From NCBI GenBank assembly GCA_902729315.2, contig LR746268.1, positions 9,280,005-9,344,004 on the forward strand: DNA of 64,000 nt. The letters run 5' to 3'. This DNA is from Spirodela intermedia. Its lineage: Eukaryota; Streptophyta; Magnoliopsida; Alismatales; Araceae. Of this stretch, positions 35,663 through 48,502 are shown piece after piece. Made by a program: the position numbers and the translations under genes. Each line of letters opens with the position of its first letter. Position 1 is the stretch's first letter. The notes under the pieces are model-generated. The model had not been told where the DNA came from and made no database searches. It saw only the letters and a program-made list of their open reading frames with translations.

Positions 35663-37888
35663 TCATATGGTTCCCTTCATGTAACTGGTATGTAATGGCA
35701 TTGATCCTTGCTCTATAACACATGATGTCAGTTTAAATACTTTGAAGCCGCCAATGGGAACAAGAGCCTACATGTAACATCTAAACAAATATTTGTGAGT
35801 CAGATTATACGACGATATCATGGAGATTACATTCCTCACAGAAGAGCAAATCGTCACGTATCACTATAAGCTCTATTGTATTGTTAATTTGAATGTTATA
35901 ATAATAAGAGAAGGTAAAGAGAATACTCTCTATATGATCCTGTACGATGCCTCTTCCTCTTGTAGATTTAGGATTCCCTTGGGTTGCTCTATTGACGTTC
36001 AACTTCAAGTGTCCAATTGACGACAATCTCCATCGGACAACCCGAGTGGACATCTCTATGCACGTAGGCATGACTTGGACTCCCCAGGTCCTAAGGGCCT
36101 CATAGATTGAGGTTGAGCATGTCATTGAAGGTGACACCAAAGGATGAGTACTTCGCAATCATTGTATGACATGTCTCATGATCTCTAGTGCGCGTATCTA
36201 CTAACCTGTAAAATAAGAGAGATTTTGTCCCTTTCATATCTCCCATAACATGTATGCTATAGAAATACGTAGGTAAGGGCTACCCCTAGAGCTTTGTGGT
36301 GAATTAAAGACTCTCCTGAAAATTTGTAGGGATGTAAGAGATGGAGAAGTATGAAATACTAAGAACCAATTTAATAAGAGTTGGTTCCAACATTCCATAA
36401 CAACAACACTATGAAAAAATAAGTGGCCTATAATTTTACTACTTGGAGTGATGAGACAACAATGATACTTAGAACATATATTATGTCTTGTGATGGACAT
36501 ATGATCATCTGTAAGAAGTCCGCAGTATATCAATTTTCACATAAAGAAAGAGACTCGAGATACGATAGTAAGGTGCCAAATGAGATATCTCCAAAACTAT
36601 TTTGCGAAATGATTTCTAAAGTAATTCTAAGAAAAACTCTCATTTGGGGTAAGAGTCCAAATGAGGTGATCATCATTAAGACCCAACTCTATCAACGAGA
36701 TCTCTGGTAGTAAATCTAATGAGAGTTCGTTCATCTTGAAGAATACACTAGTATCTTCATCGAGAAATTGAGCCACCATTAGATGAGGCCAGGATGGCAT
36801 AAAGGAGGTAAAAGAGGGTAAGGAAGTGTCCGCAAGCCAAGTGTCATATCAAGCATTGATAGTGTCTCGTCCCGCTCGCCATCAGATTAAAGGTCTCATC
36901 TACAACCAATATCTTTACCAATCTACTAATCGCTTCCCCCTTTTTATGTCGGTCAGTTGGTTAGCCCAATCGTCGTATTTGGCTAGCACAAAGGTCTCTA
37001 GGGGTGATCTCGTCATCCTCATCTACCATACGAGTTTCTTCTGAAGCATGTCAAGGATATCTTCAAGGCATCTAATCCCTAGGCCACCCTCGTCCATCGG
37101 TCGACATGCTTTCTCCCAAGAAACTCAATGTTGACGATGAGGCATGTCGAGTTGACCATCCCATAAGAAGGAGGTACAAATCCACCTCATAGATTGTAAG
37201 ACGGTGTTCAATACCTCATGTATCACAAGTAGGTGCAAGGACATACTCATGAGGATATGACGTATTAATTAGATGCGACCCCTTGAAGATAGAAGCTGAA
37301 GCTTCCATCCGTCAAGTTTCTTTCCCAACTTGCATAAAAGGGAAACAAAGTAATGAACCTGAGTGTGTCCAAGGAAGATTAGACATCTAAGATAATCAAA
37401 GGGTAGATGACCACGTGAGAACCTTGGTAGGTTCTATATACGTCGTATGGTGCTAATGGTAGCAAAAGATGCCACTATGAAGCTACTCTTCGAGGCATTG
37501 ATGAGTTGACTTGTGGCCTGCTCGTAACTCAAAATGATAGTCATAAGCCCCTTAATAGACGCTTTGCACCAATTAAGGAAAAGTATCGCATCATCATGAA
37601 ATAAAGAATGCGATATGATCGGGCAACTCCTTTTCGAATGATATGATTGAATAAACCCACGTGTCACCGCTCGGGAGAGGGTTCAACTAAGGACTTCTTC
37701 AACTAATATGAAGAAAGTAGGTGATAGAGGATCACCCTATTGTAACCTTCACATGGCCATAAAGAAAGGTGTGGAAGTGACATTCACTAATAGGGAGAAA
37801 TGATTTTCCGTAACACATGCATCAACTAGGTCAATAAACTTGTCGGTGAATCTGAATTATCGAAACACTTCGGTAAAGAAATTTCACT
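35663..37888 (-). pseudogene. LINE copy 1, RT C-terminus to RNase H
   Basis: Continues LINE copy 1 after the LTR insertion. RNase H text lies at 35805-36158 (LKLNVNRATQGNP). The zf-RVT region lies at 36234-36700. Reverse transcriptase extends to 37888 (HDDAILFLNWCKASIKG near 37600). Stops and frameshifts occur throughout. The RNase H has Asn for the first catalytic Asp (LNVN, where copy 4 has LNVD). The copy ends abruptly in RT, where an oppositely oriented LINE ORF1 begins. Confidence 0.8.
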
Positions 37889-39419
37889 TCGGCCGATGAG
37901 AAACCGAGGGAAGAAACATGCTTTGGGCCTAGTAACGATCCAAAAATCGGAACCATCGATTGCTTAAATGGTCGATTGATGAATGGTCAAGATTTGCCAT
38001 CGGCTGGAGATCCCTTGGTCCTAGAGATCGAGGCCATGCCAGCCGGCACTACTATTTCCACTGTTGATCTACAGATCAACAGAGTAGATTTACCAGAGGA
38101 AAAGGTGCCGCAAATGGCTGATGTCGTTTCCTCCAGAGTTTGTGCTTGCATCGAGAGTTGACACGTAGGGCACCAACGGGAGCTTAAATCCGTCTGTTAA
38201 AACTGAAATCAATGGAATGGATTCGGTGCTGCAACTTTTTGTGGGCGCCGTTCTCTTGTGTGCGACACCCATGATGTCATCTGCGTCAAAAAGGGCAGGC
38301 GCAGCAGCCCAAACAACCAGAGGCCAGACCGCGCCAGCTCATGGCGTGCTGGCCCAGGTTTTGGAAACCAGGGCTGAGCTGGAGCAGGCCGCACTAGCCG
38401 AAGCTACATTGGCTGTGGTGGCTCCGTCTTAGGCCCAGCTGGCTGAGGTTGCACGGAGCACAGTCGTGCCAGCCAAGACCGCGCAGCCCAAGGGTTCGAA
38501 GGCTAAGGCTACGAGGACCCATGCATAGGCCCAGATCGTGACGGCCAAGGTAGGGCAGGCCCGGGCAGTACCAGCCCAGGCCAAAGCCGCATTGACCCAG
38601 ACCAAGCAGGCGCAGGCTGCCCTAACCAAGGCCGCACCGGTCCATAATGCACTGGCCCAGACCACGCCGGCCCAGGCCCCACCGACACAGGACCCATTGG
38701 CCCAGGCCGCTTAGACCCAGACCGCTCAGGTCTAGGTCGCTCAAGCCCAGACCAAGCTGGCCCAGCACACCCAAGCACAGCCCACCCAAGCCCCAGACCT
38801 ACCGGCCCAAACTACTAAAACCAGAGCTACTCAGGCCCACGTCGAGCTGACCCAGCCCACCCAGGCCCAAGCCAAGTCTTGGGCCCAATGACTAGTAGGA
38901 CAACAGCCCACTCTTACAGTGGTGAATAAACCGAGATGCAAACTACATCCCACTTATAATAATGGAATACCGTCATGGGGTTACACAGATGGAGGAATGA
39001 GAATAGTCTCATTTTCCTCAAAGGATGCCTCCCAATTGGTGGAGGCCTTCCAATTTTCATTGATAGAGTGCTTCTCTACAAAACATCCTCACCTCGATGA
39101 TATTCATAGGATCTATTTGGCTGCTGGATATTTTTAGGGTAAGATAGTCATTGGTGCTCGTGATTATCGAAGCATCTTTATTCATTTTGAGTTCGAGGCT
39201 GACTATCAGAAAGCCTAGAGTAGGACCATATGGGAGATCCAAGATACCATTATGCATACATATAGACAGACGATATTTTTCGAGGAAAACAACTGCACTC
39301 CATTCTAGTTTGGATAGGTTTTCCTAGTCTACCAGTACATTTGTTCATGCCTAAGATACTTGAGTCTTTGGTGAATGCAGTTGGTACATTTATACGCCTA
39401 GATCTAGGCATTAAAATGT
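37889..39419 (+). pseudogene. LINE ORF1 fragment, opposite strand
   Basis: Plus-strand remnant of an ORF1 related to the minus-strand ORF1 at 51000-53713. It has LMNGQDLPS near 37972, an Ala-Gln-rich low-complexity zone at 38290-38890, and then a DUF4283-like region (HPHLDDIHRIYLAAGYF near 39090, GARDYRSIFIHF near 39150). Internal stops are present. It breaks off at about 39419 in TTTAGGG repeats and a T run. It is head-to-head with LINE copy 1. Confidence 0.65.
38290..38890 (+). repeat. GCCCAG-type degenerate repeat (Ala-Gln-rich)
   Basis: Many irregular copies of a GCCCAGGCC-like word, reading as Ala-Gln/Pro-Ala-Gln with a few TAG stops derived from CAG. It lies in the LINE ORF1 fragment. 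A related but different low-complexity zone (Gly-Pro-rich) is in the ORF1 at 52650-53060. Confidence 0.75.
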
Positions 39420-39653
39420 TTAGGGTTTAGGGTTTTTTTTTTTGGGATAACTTTTGGTAGGTTATTTTTTAGAGCTGGGTGCCTCTCAGCACATTCTTTA
39501 GAAGTAGATGCCACTAGTGTCTCTCGACATGGTGGCATAGGGCTGCCTCTTAACAAGTTGTTTTTCAGAGTTGGCTGCCTCTCATCACTAGCACGCTTAA
39601 CTCTAGAGTTCTTATGGGATTTGGTGGCAACTCTCTCACTTGGGGGGTTTAGA
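39420..39653 (-). repeat. 5S-derived unit 1 (degenerate)
   Basis: T run, then GGGATAAC, a decayed middle, then CACGCTTAACTCTAGAGTTCTTATGGGAT (about 39592-39620), which on minus is the 5' third of a 5S-like sequence. TTTAGGG-like repeats lie on both sides. The C-box half of the 5S is lost. Confidence 0.6.
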
Positions 39654-40963
39654 TTTTTTTTTTTTTTGAAATGAAGAAATTTGATTGAATGCTAGAAGTT
39701 TGACTTTATTCTAAGGTTACATAAGTGGGATCTCATTCGCACAAAGGGCGAGGATGAGATGGAGGATTATGGACCTCTTTTGAAGAGGGGATGTGACAAT
39801 AGTAGAGATAGATTCCAATGCACTCATAATGTTTGAAGAAGGTGGTTGATTTGCATTGGGCTGGAAGAACCATTGAGTTCATGAAGTTGGAATATCTGCT
39901 CAACAGTAGTAGGATGTGTAGACCTTTGTGTTTTGTGTCATGAGGTGTTCTTGCAAGACAAGAGTTTGTTGTAGTAAGTGGTTCTAAGAAATAAATAAAA
40001 TGATACAAAGTGGTGAGAAAAGAGTGATTAGGGTAATGAGGAGGACAAAACTATATTGGCGTATGACAATAAGCCCAAATATGAATTTGCCTTCCTAGTG
40101 TTGCATGTGCCTAATCCTTCTGGCCAAAATCTTACTAGTACCAGTAGTTGCCGTATTTTCTCTAAGTAGGTAGGGGACCTTTCACCTCACGAGGAATGAC
40201 TTGGTCTCTTTTTCTAACTCTTTTCCTTTCTCTTATTCTCTCTCTCTTCTTTCTCCCTCTTCTTTTTTTTTTTTTTTTTTTTGAGGGCCTCTTCTTTCAC
40301 CCTCCACTATTGCCCATGATTTAGTGTACAAGGGTAAATCCCTTTAGAGTATTAGGCTAGTGAGTATGGGAAGGGAAGTAGGTTATCTCTTTTTTTTTTT
40401 TTGAAGAGAGAGAAAGAGAGGGAGAAAGAAATAGAGAATCAAGAGAGAGAGGGAGGAGAGAGGGTCAATCCTATGAATATAGATCTTTACCTTCTCATGG
40501 GTTCAAGTTGGCTGATTGTACTAATGAGATTTTGAGAGAGGTGTTAGGTTGATGATTCACAACTAGTTTGGCAGGTCTGATGTGCTATAGACCTATATTT
40601 CAAAAGTGGGCAGATGCCAACATGTGCTCATAGTTCTATGTGTCCTCACTACTTGAGGGTGATAGATAGTAGATGTGAGGTGATTATGAGGAGAGTAATG
40701 ATTGGAAGTGTGTACCCGAGTGGATTGCGATGTGCTTTGTCGTCTGTCTTATGCTGATAGTCAAGGTGCATTCCACATCGATGGTATGTGACGAGGACTA
40801 TGAAGATGTCGTGGTTGTGACGTGTGAGAGACTTGAAAATAGAAACAAAGGAAACACATACCTATATCTCTGTTATGGTCTTTAGCGACCAATGGTTATA
40901 TCTCCGTGAAAACACATACAAAGGAAACACATACCTTAATATACTAAATTGCCCACTATTCAA
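39654..40963 (-). mobile_element. LINE copy 2, 3' untranslated end
   Basis: Poly(T) at 39654-39667, then about 1.3 kb matching 55937-57240 (GAAATGAAGAAATTTGATTG, GGCCTCTTCTTT and GACTTGGTCTCTTTTTCTAA blocks). This is the 3' tail of a minus-strand LINE whose middle was replaced by the Gypsy element to its right. No coding frame. Confidence 0.7.
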
Positions 40964-42606
40964 TGTCAAAACAAAGTCCTAATCTTACCAATTTATGATT
41001 AATCAGTATAATGGTAATTAAGGGTCGAATCCACGAAGAATTAGGGAAATTTGAGAGATATCTTTGAAATTCGGTCAAATCGGAGGATGAAATTAAGTTA
41101 TCAATTGGCAATTTAGAAAGATAACTCAATTTCGAATCCACGGAATCAAAAATCAGGTGATTTGGATGAGAATTCGAAGAGTAATCGAAGTTTGAAGTTA
41201 AGAGAAATTTTCGTATCGCGAAATGATTAAAAACAGAAATTAAAACTAAATTAAACTTAATATACAATACTTAAAGTAAAATTAACACTAAATGATGAAA
41301 TATTAAGATGAAAAAAAACAATCTAACCCAAATTAGCCTTCGAAATGATCCAATTAATCGCCGGATGCAAGGCTTTTCATTCCGAATTTTCAAAAACGAA
41401 AGAGGAGTTCAAGACTTGATTTCTTCCAATTCTTTTAATCAAACATTGAAGTTAAACATCCAACAGAAGCGAAAATGATCGAACACAATGCAAAAGATGG
41501 CGCGCGAATTGGAGCTCTAAACAAAGAGAATTTGAAGATTGATCGCGGGCAGTTCTTCCATCGCGAAGAACGGACTTTATTAAATTCGGAAATGATCGTG
41601 GCCGTCCGATCTGATGGAGTTGATCGCGATGGACGATCACGATGAGACGCCTCTTCACGAATCGTCGCGACGATTCGACGATCGTCCGATCGTGATCGTG
41701 CGGTTAAGATGTGATTGGGTGTCCATCTGATGTGAATAATCTGGACCGTTATAACTCTCGATCAGATGGTCGCGATTTATTTACTTAAGTGAGTATTTAG
41801 CACGTGGTTGATCTCTGATCGCGTGGACCTCGATTCCACGTGATCTACGCACGCTATTTGTCGCGATTCGATCGGACGCACGAGATCACGCCACGCGCAG
41901 ATAAGAAACTAAGGGACTTTAGTCCCATACGGGGAAAACAAAGGAGTATATTCGGGTATGTAACATACGCCACGTGTCACATCAGCGCCACGCAGGCACC
42001 CGCGTGCTGTCCGCGTGGCAGAGACACGTGGCCCCGAGTACCACGTCGCATCCACGTGTACACGCGCGACATATAACCCCCTTTTTTTGCGATTTTTTAA
42101 ATTAATTTAAAACATTTAAAAATCGAAAATAAATATAAATAAATTCAGAAAAATTCCGGAAAATTCTATAAAATTGTAAAAATCATAAATTTCAAAATAC
42201 GACTCCAAATTAATTCAAATTTGTTTTTTTGGATTCAAAATTGAATAATCTATCATTATAAAAGGTCAAATTATTAAAATAAGAAGATAATAAATTTTAA
42301 TTATTTTTATACATTTATGTATTATATAAAATTTATACATAAATGTTAATAAATATCTTTTCTCTCATATTTTCACTCTTAAAACATGATTATGATCATA
42401 AATATAATTAGGATTAAAGAATGTAATGTGTAATTATTTATTATAATCCATAATTTGATATATTTTTAGATCATAACATGATTTTACACAAAATGATAGA
42501 AATATACTTGAAATATGATAACATGCATATATTTGTAATGATTAATGCCTTAATTTGCATTAATAATTATATAATTACACCCCCCAACTTGAATAGCATG
42601 TTATCA
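40964..42606 (-). repeat. Gypsy 3' LTR (left end approximate)
   Basis: On the minus strand it starts TGATAACATG directly after a G-rich polypurine tract. Its left end is placed at TGTCAAAAC (40964), where LINE sequence stops. It includes a CG-rich core at about 41500-42080. No second LTR remains, so neither end can be confirmed by alignment. Confidence 0.55.
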
Positions 42607-42619
42607 CACCCCCCAACTT
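42607..42619 (-). other. Gypsy polypurine tract
   Basis: CAAGTTGGGGGGTG on minus; a duplicate lies at 42578-42590 just inside the LTR and a third at about 44159-44171. The same word ends the gag-only element. Confidence 0.7.
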
Positions 42620-44477
42620 GAATAATTGCTAGTCTCTTAGCAATTTGCTAGGTAATCTCCTTAGAAAGTCTTATCATCCCTTGATCTTGCAACTAAAGAT
42701 GTGAAGTGTATCAATGTGTGATCAACTTTTCATCATAGTGTGGACCATGGTGATCTAGATTCCATAACTAGGTTGACTTCCTTAGTGCATATTAGGGTAG
42801 TGCTCATCAACTAATAGTCGAGTCATTACTCAAGTGTAATCGAGGTGAGCACATCTAAGGTTTGATGCTATGGGAATGAAAAGATTCTCACACTCTCATG
42901 AGCATATGTAATCCTCACCTCTCTAATTCTCACATCACTCTTTCACTCATTTGGAGGCTACTTGGTGCATTAGAATTCCCCTCAACTCTTCTTTCTCCTT
43001 TAAAGAGTGCATTGTAAAAGGATTTCCTATTTTAGAATACATCGTTATAAGGTAACTGAAAGAGTAAAAAGATACTATTTCTAAAGGAATAACTTGGTTA
43101 AAAGCAAATATCAGCATATAAATAAATTTGATATTATATACAAAGAAAAGGTACCACTGATGTCTAATTATTCTCCCAAATAATGTGGATGATGGTGGTA
43201 GATAAGGATTGATAGAAAGTGGTAGAGATGGTGTGGAGTGGTAAAATTGATATATACATTGGAAATGGAATGAAGGTAATGGGTAGAGATAGGTATTTAC
43301 ATGGTAAAGATAATTTCTCATATTGTTCTCCTTCTTTTCACTTTCTTATTTCTCTCTTTCTTTTCTCCTCATTTTCTTTTCTTCTTTCTTTTTGTCTTCT
43401 TCTTTTCTTCATTTCATATTTGCTTCTCTTTTTTTTCTTCTCTTCTTTCTTCTTTTTGTATATTGTAACTTTTTGGAGAAGAAGAAGATAACATTTGAAG
43501 ACTTTACATAAACAAGGATATGAAGGTTGTTTTGATGTTTGAAGAGAGTATTCAAAATTTTGAAGTGTAATATGAAGGAATATTTGCTTGTAAGAGAAAT
43601 TGTGAAGAAGATGGATGGCTTGTATAGATGGTGGAAAAGAAAATGTGGTGGATATGTTTATCACTTGGGAGTGTAATTATAATCAATGAAGCTGAAATTT
43701 GGGTGTCTAATTGATTGGTATGGAAAAGGTAGAACTAAATGCCTAAAGGATAGAATAGGTGCATCCAAAATTATGGCACATTGCACTCTTCTAGGAGAAA
43801 GTTCGGAAGCGAGAAATTCGTACACCAAGCAGGTTCGGTTGATGTAAGGTAGGGGATAGGAATTTGCTTGAACTTCACTCAAAATCTCTCCTTTTCAATC
43901 CAATAGCACTTCAACCTCTGATTACTCATTTTTCTCAGTGCCTGCTAGATACCCAACCCCGAAGAAGTCAACCACTAAAAAGAATCCATGGTTTCTCTAG
44001 ATCACTTGGCTTTATTACTCAAAATGTAATCACATGGGCTATGAGGCCCTCACTTCTACATCTCTAGGAATAGGATCTCAAAATGTTTAAGACTTCTAAG
44101 GTGTTTAAAAGTAGTAAAAATTTGAAAAATTTTGAAAATTGAAGTTTTTCTACATCCTCACCCCCCAACTTAAATCTTTCATTTCCCTCAATGAAACCAT
44201 TATGTATATTAAAAAGATGGCAACACTATCATGCATTACATGAAAAAGATTATAAATTGAAATGAGAAGTAAAAAGGTTTAGAAAAACTCATTTATACGT
44301 GTTGACGCATATCGTTAGAATTTGTCCAAATTGCTTGTTGTTGTAGGTGGATTCCTCCAACTATGTATGTACATTGATATAACTACAAACAAGAACTAAA
44401 TAAAATAGTAAGATAATCTTGGGGTGCCTCCCAAGAGTGCTAAGTTTAACGTCTTCAGCCAGACGAAACTTAGTGAA
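42620..44477. other. Non-coding 3' region of the Gypsy element
   Basis: AT-rich, between pol and the 3' LTR. A pyrimidine-rich tract (TTCTTT repeats, 43320-43465) makes spurious Phe-rich frames. Shares PPT-like and GTGCCTCCCAAGAG-type landmarks with the gag-only element. Confidence 0.6.
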
Positions 44478-47273
44478 CTACAATGATCGATGAGATGAGG
44501 GTGTTACCTTTATCACGTCCTCATGTACCTCGGGGAGATGTAGATTTACCTTATCTGCTGGTGTGTGTGGCTCTACTGTAAGGTAGGGCTTTAGACGATG
44601 CCCATTTACCTTGAATTGTTTGCCGGATTTAAGGTTGGAAATAAGCACTAATCTGTTGTCAAACGATTTCACAACCACGTACGGACCGTCCCATCATGAG
44701 CGCAGCTTACTTGGAAAAAGCTTAAGGCGAGAGTTATATAACCAAACCTTTTTATTGACGTTGAAAGTTCTTCTTCTGATGTTCCTATCATGGAAGGCCT
44801 TGGTCTTTTCTTTGTAGATCTCCGCGTTCTCGTACGCGTCACGCCTTAACTCTTGTAATTCCTGCAATTGAAGAAGTCTATGTTTACCTGCTTCGTCTAG
44901 AGATAGGTTGAGCTTCTTTATTGCCTAATAGGCTGTATGCTCAAGCTCAACTGGCAGATGACACGCCTTCTCAAATATGAGTTAGAACGGAGACATCCCG
45001 ATAGGTGTCTTGTAAGTTGTTCTATACGCCCATAATACATCTGGAAGCTTGTGCACCCAATCCTTACCGTCTGGTCGAATGATCTTCTTTAAAATATTCT
45101 TGACCTCTCGGTTGTTCACTTCAACTTGCCCATTAGCTTAGGGGTGGTACGGTGTAGTGACGCGATGATGTACTCCATATTTCTTCAATAATGCACAAAA
45201 GTGTGCATTGTTGAAGTGCGAGCCTCCGTCACTGATTATGGCCCTCAGACAACCGTATCAGGAGAAGATGTTTATCGTTACAAACCTGAGTACTTCCCGA
45301 TGAGTGTTTGTCCTAGTGGGAATAGTCTCCACCCACTTAGACACATAATCAACCGCTATCAAAATATACTGTTTCCCATCAGAAGTTAGAAAAGGTCCCA
45401 TAAAGTCGATCCCCCATAAATCAAATATCTCAACTTTAAAGATAGGCCTCATTGACATTTCATCTCGCTTGGAGATGCTTAATGCTGCCTGGCATTGTAA
45501 GCACTCCGTATAGAAACGATGTGCATCCTTGAAGATGGTGGGCCAATAAAAACCGCTTTGTAAAATCTTATATGCTATCTTTCGTGCGGCAAAATGTCTA
45601 CACGCTGATGAGTGACACATCGATAATATGCTTCCTTGTTCTTCTTCCGCTACGCATCGCCGTATAATTTGATCGTATCCTACATGGAACAAAAGTGGTT
45701 CTTCCCAATAATAATATTTGAGTTCATGAAAGAACTTATCTTTACGATGTCGGTTCCAATGATCTGGGATCAATCTTGTCACTAGAAAATTGACGATATG
45801 CGCGAACCAAGGAGCATGACTAGATACTACAAGAAGATGCTCATCAGGAAAAAAATCACTAATATCTCTCGTACCTGAAATGTGAAGACGAGATAGGTGA
45901 TCCGCCACTGAGTTTTCGCTGCCCATCTTATCTCTAATCTCTAAGTCAAACTCTTGAAGAAGTAGCACCCATTGTATCAATCGTGGCTTCGCCTCCTTGG
46001 AAAATAAGTACTTTAACATTGCATGATCTGTATAAATAACAATCGTGCTTCCCAAGATGTAAGGCCTGAACTTCTCTAACGCATAGACCACCGCTAAGAG
46101 CTCCTTTTTTGTCGTCGTGTAATTCATTTGAGCTTCAACAAGAGTCTTACTCGCATACCATATAGCTGTTGGCTTCTTATCTATCCGCTGTCCCAACACC
46201 GCTCCAACTGCATAGTTTGAGGCGTCGCACATGATCTCGAAAGGCAAGTCCTAATTAGGACTTTGAAGAATTGGTGCTTCGATCAAGGCGAGCTTCAACA
46301 TCTCGAATGTGCGCTCCCCTTCTTTATCTATAAAAAAGTCTTTATCCTTGCAAAGAAGAGTGGTTAGCGGTTTGAAAACTTTAGCAAAATCTCGTATAAA
46401 CCTGCGGTAAAAACCAACGTGTCCTAAAAAAATACGTAAATCTCGTAATGTAGTGGGGAGAGAAAGGTTTTGAATGACCTCAATCTTGGCCTTATCAACC
46501 TCCAAACCTTTGCCTGAGATGAGATGCCCGAGCACTACTCCCTCTCGTACCATAAAATGGGATTTCTCTCAACTCAATACCAGTCGTTTCTTGACGCAAA
46601 CCTCGAGGATCTTTGTCAGGTGAGTTAGGCAGCTGTCAAAATCATCTCCAAAGACAGAGAAATCGTTCATGAAGACTTCGAGATTGTAGCCAAGGAAATC
46701 AGAAAATATCACCGTCATACATCTCTGGAATGTCGTAGGGGCATTACACAATCCGAATGGCATTCGCCTAAATGTGAACATGCCAAAGGGACATGTGAAC
46801 GTCGTCTTTTCTTGATCGTCCGGATGAATCGCAATCTGGTTGTACCTTGAATAACCATCCAAGAAACAAAAGTAAGTCTGACCTACTAGTCGATCAAGGA
46901 TTTGATCGATGAATGGCATTGGGAAGTGATCTTTCTTCGTCGCTACATTCAACTTCTGGTAATCGATACAAACTCGCCACTTCGTCGGGAGGCGTGTTTG
47001 AATCTCCTCTCCTTTGTCGTTTACAGTCACCGTAACTCCTGTCTTCTTGGGAACCATGTGCACGGGACTAACCCACTGGCTATCCAATATGGGATAGATA
47101 ATCTCTGCATTAAGCCACTTAAGAATCTCTTCCTTAACGGCTTCCCATACCTTAGGATTAAGTCAACGCTGGGCTTCCCTCACGGGTCTGGACTCGTCCT
47201 CCAAGAATATGCGATGAGTGCATAATGAAGGGTCTAATCCCCTCAAATCTGCTAGAGTCCATCCGATTGCTTA
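44478..47273 (-). pseudogene. Gypsy pol: RT, RNase H, integrase, broken by stops
   Basis: One reading frame down to about 45258, continuing into integrase. RT 46569-47087 has CIDYQKLN, GYNQ-type GYSRYNQIAIHP, MPFGLCNAPTTFQRCM and FMNDF at the active site, where the family has a pair of Asp. RNase [15 protein letters not shown] near 46220, [10 protein letters not shown] near 46030 and [10 protein letters not shown] near 45890. Integrase: H..C zinc region (CLQCQ near 45490), GIDFMGPF near 45400 and AIISDGGSHF near 45230. The C-terminal part at 44478-44678 includes [11 protein letters not shown]. Stops include 47163-47165, 46569-46571, 46251-46253 and 45258-45260, with more in integrase. The element is inactive and, by order and tRNA-Asp-like relatives, of the Athila/Tat side of Gypsy. 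Confidence 0.85.
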
Positions 47274-48401
47274 CTCATTTCGTTGTAATACGTCGAGTAA
47301 TTGTTTCTCTTGCTCCTCATTGAGTTGGGAAGAAATGATCACTAGTTTAACCTGCTGAGAGTCAAGAAAAGCATACTTGAGTGTAGATGGAAGAGGCTTG
47401 AGCTCTCCTGTCGGATCGTCCAACGGTAGCTCCTCGAAATCAGCTCCCTCGTTGACCGTTATGACTTCTTTGATGCAAGTCTCTATGTCTTGATCATCAA
47501 ATAGATCGATGGCGCCCAAATCCTCGAAAGCTTGTGAAGGATACTTCATCAACTTGTTGATGTTGACCTTCACCGTATGCTCTCCCACCTTAAGAATCAC
47601 TTCTCCTTTTCCCCAATCTGTAACGACTTTTGCGGTAGCTAATAAAGGTCTTCCTAGGATAATTGGGGCTTGACTAAGCTCCTTAGTGATCTTCATATCT
47701 ACAACTAGGAAGTCTATCGGAAAATAACATCCTTTTATTCTAACAATCACATCTTCTACTATGCTATGAGGCTTCTTTACCGATCCATCCGTTAAACATA
47801 ACTCTATAAGGAAAGGCTGCAATTCCCCTACATGATGACGGTCATATACGGCTTTAGGGAGGATATTGATACTAGCTCCGATATCTAACAACGATCTAGT
47901 AAAAATCATTCCTCCAATCTCACACGTAATCATAGGAGCTCCTAGATCTCTCTTTTTAATATGAAGAGAATTCATCATAATAGAACTAATATTCTCACTC
48001 AATTGGATCCTCTTGGGGCTTCTATGGTGTGTGCATATGCCTTTAAGGAATTTAGCATAAGAAGGTATATGCCTAATTACATCTACTAAAGGGATGGTAA
48101 TGGTAACCTTTTGGAAGGTTTCTAATAAATAATCATCAGATTCACTAACCTTAGCCTTAGGCTTACTCAATGCTTGAAGATATGGCATGGGTGGTTTGTA
48201 TGTGTCTGGATTTGGCTCAACTTGCATCCATTCTTCTTCATCATCTGAACTATTATCTGGCTTTATTATGACTGTTGGTGTCTCATCATCTATCGAGCTC
48301 TTATGTAAAAGATGATCCTTGTAAGGATCAGGTAAATCCTTGCCGCTCCTAAGGCTCGATATCGCTAATACAGCATCCACTTCCTCCTCGTCAACATGCA
48401 C
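47271..48401 (-). pseudogene. Gypsy gag C-terminus and aspartic protease
   Basis: Open frame of 376 codons ending in TAA at 47271-47273, in the same frame as RT. The retropepsin motif LLDIGASINILP lies near 47880 with the partner block PIILGRPLLATAKVV near 47650. The capsid domain expected upstream is missing because homology stops at about 48503, where LINE sequence begins. The stop sits before AIGWTLADLRGL, a block normally read through into RT. Confidence 0.8.
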
Positions 48402-48502
48402 ATGACTCAGATTGTGCGTTTGACTCGATGAGGACCCTTGATTCCTCGGGTAGATAGTGGCCTACGATGGTAATTGGTTAGAAAACGAAACTTGCTTACC
48501 CT

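Noticed and set aside
38429-38850. Antisense Trp/Gly/Pro-rich frames
   Set aside because: Shadows of the Ala-Gln-rich LINE ORF1 repeat on the other strand.
43219-43511. Phe/Leu/Ser-rich frames suggesting a membrane protein
   Set aside because: They arise from a TTCTTT-type low-complexity tract in the Gypsy non-coding region.
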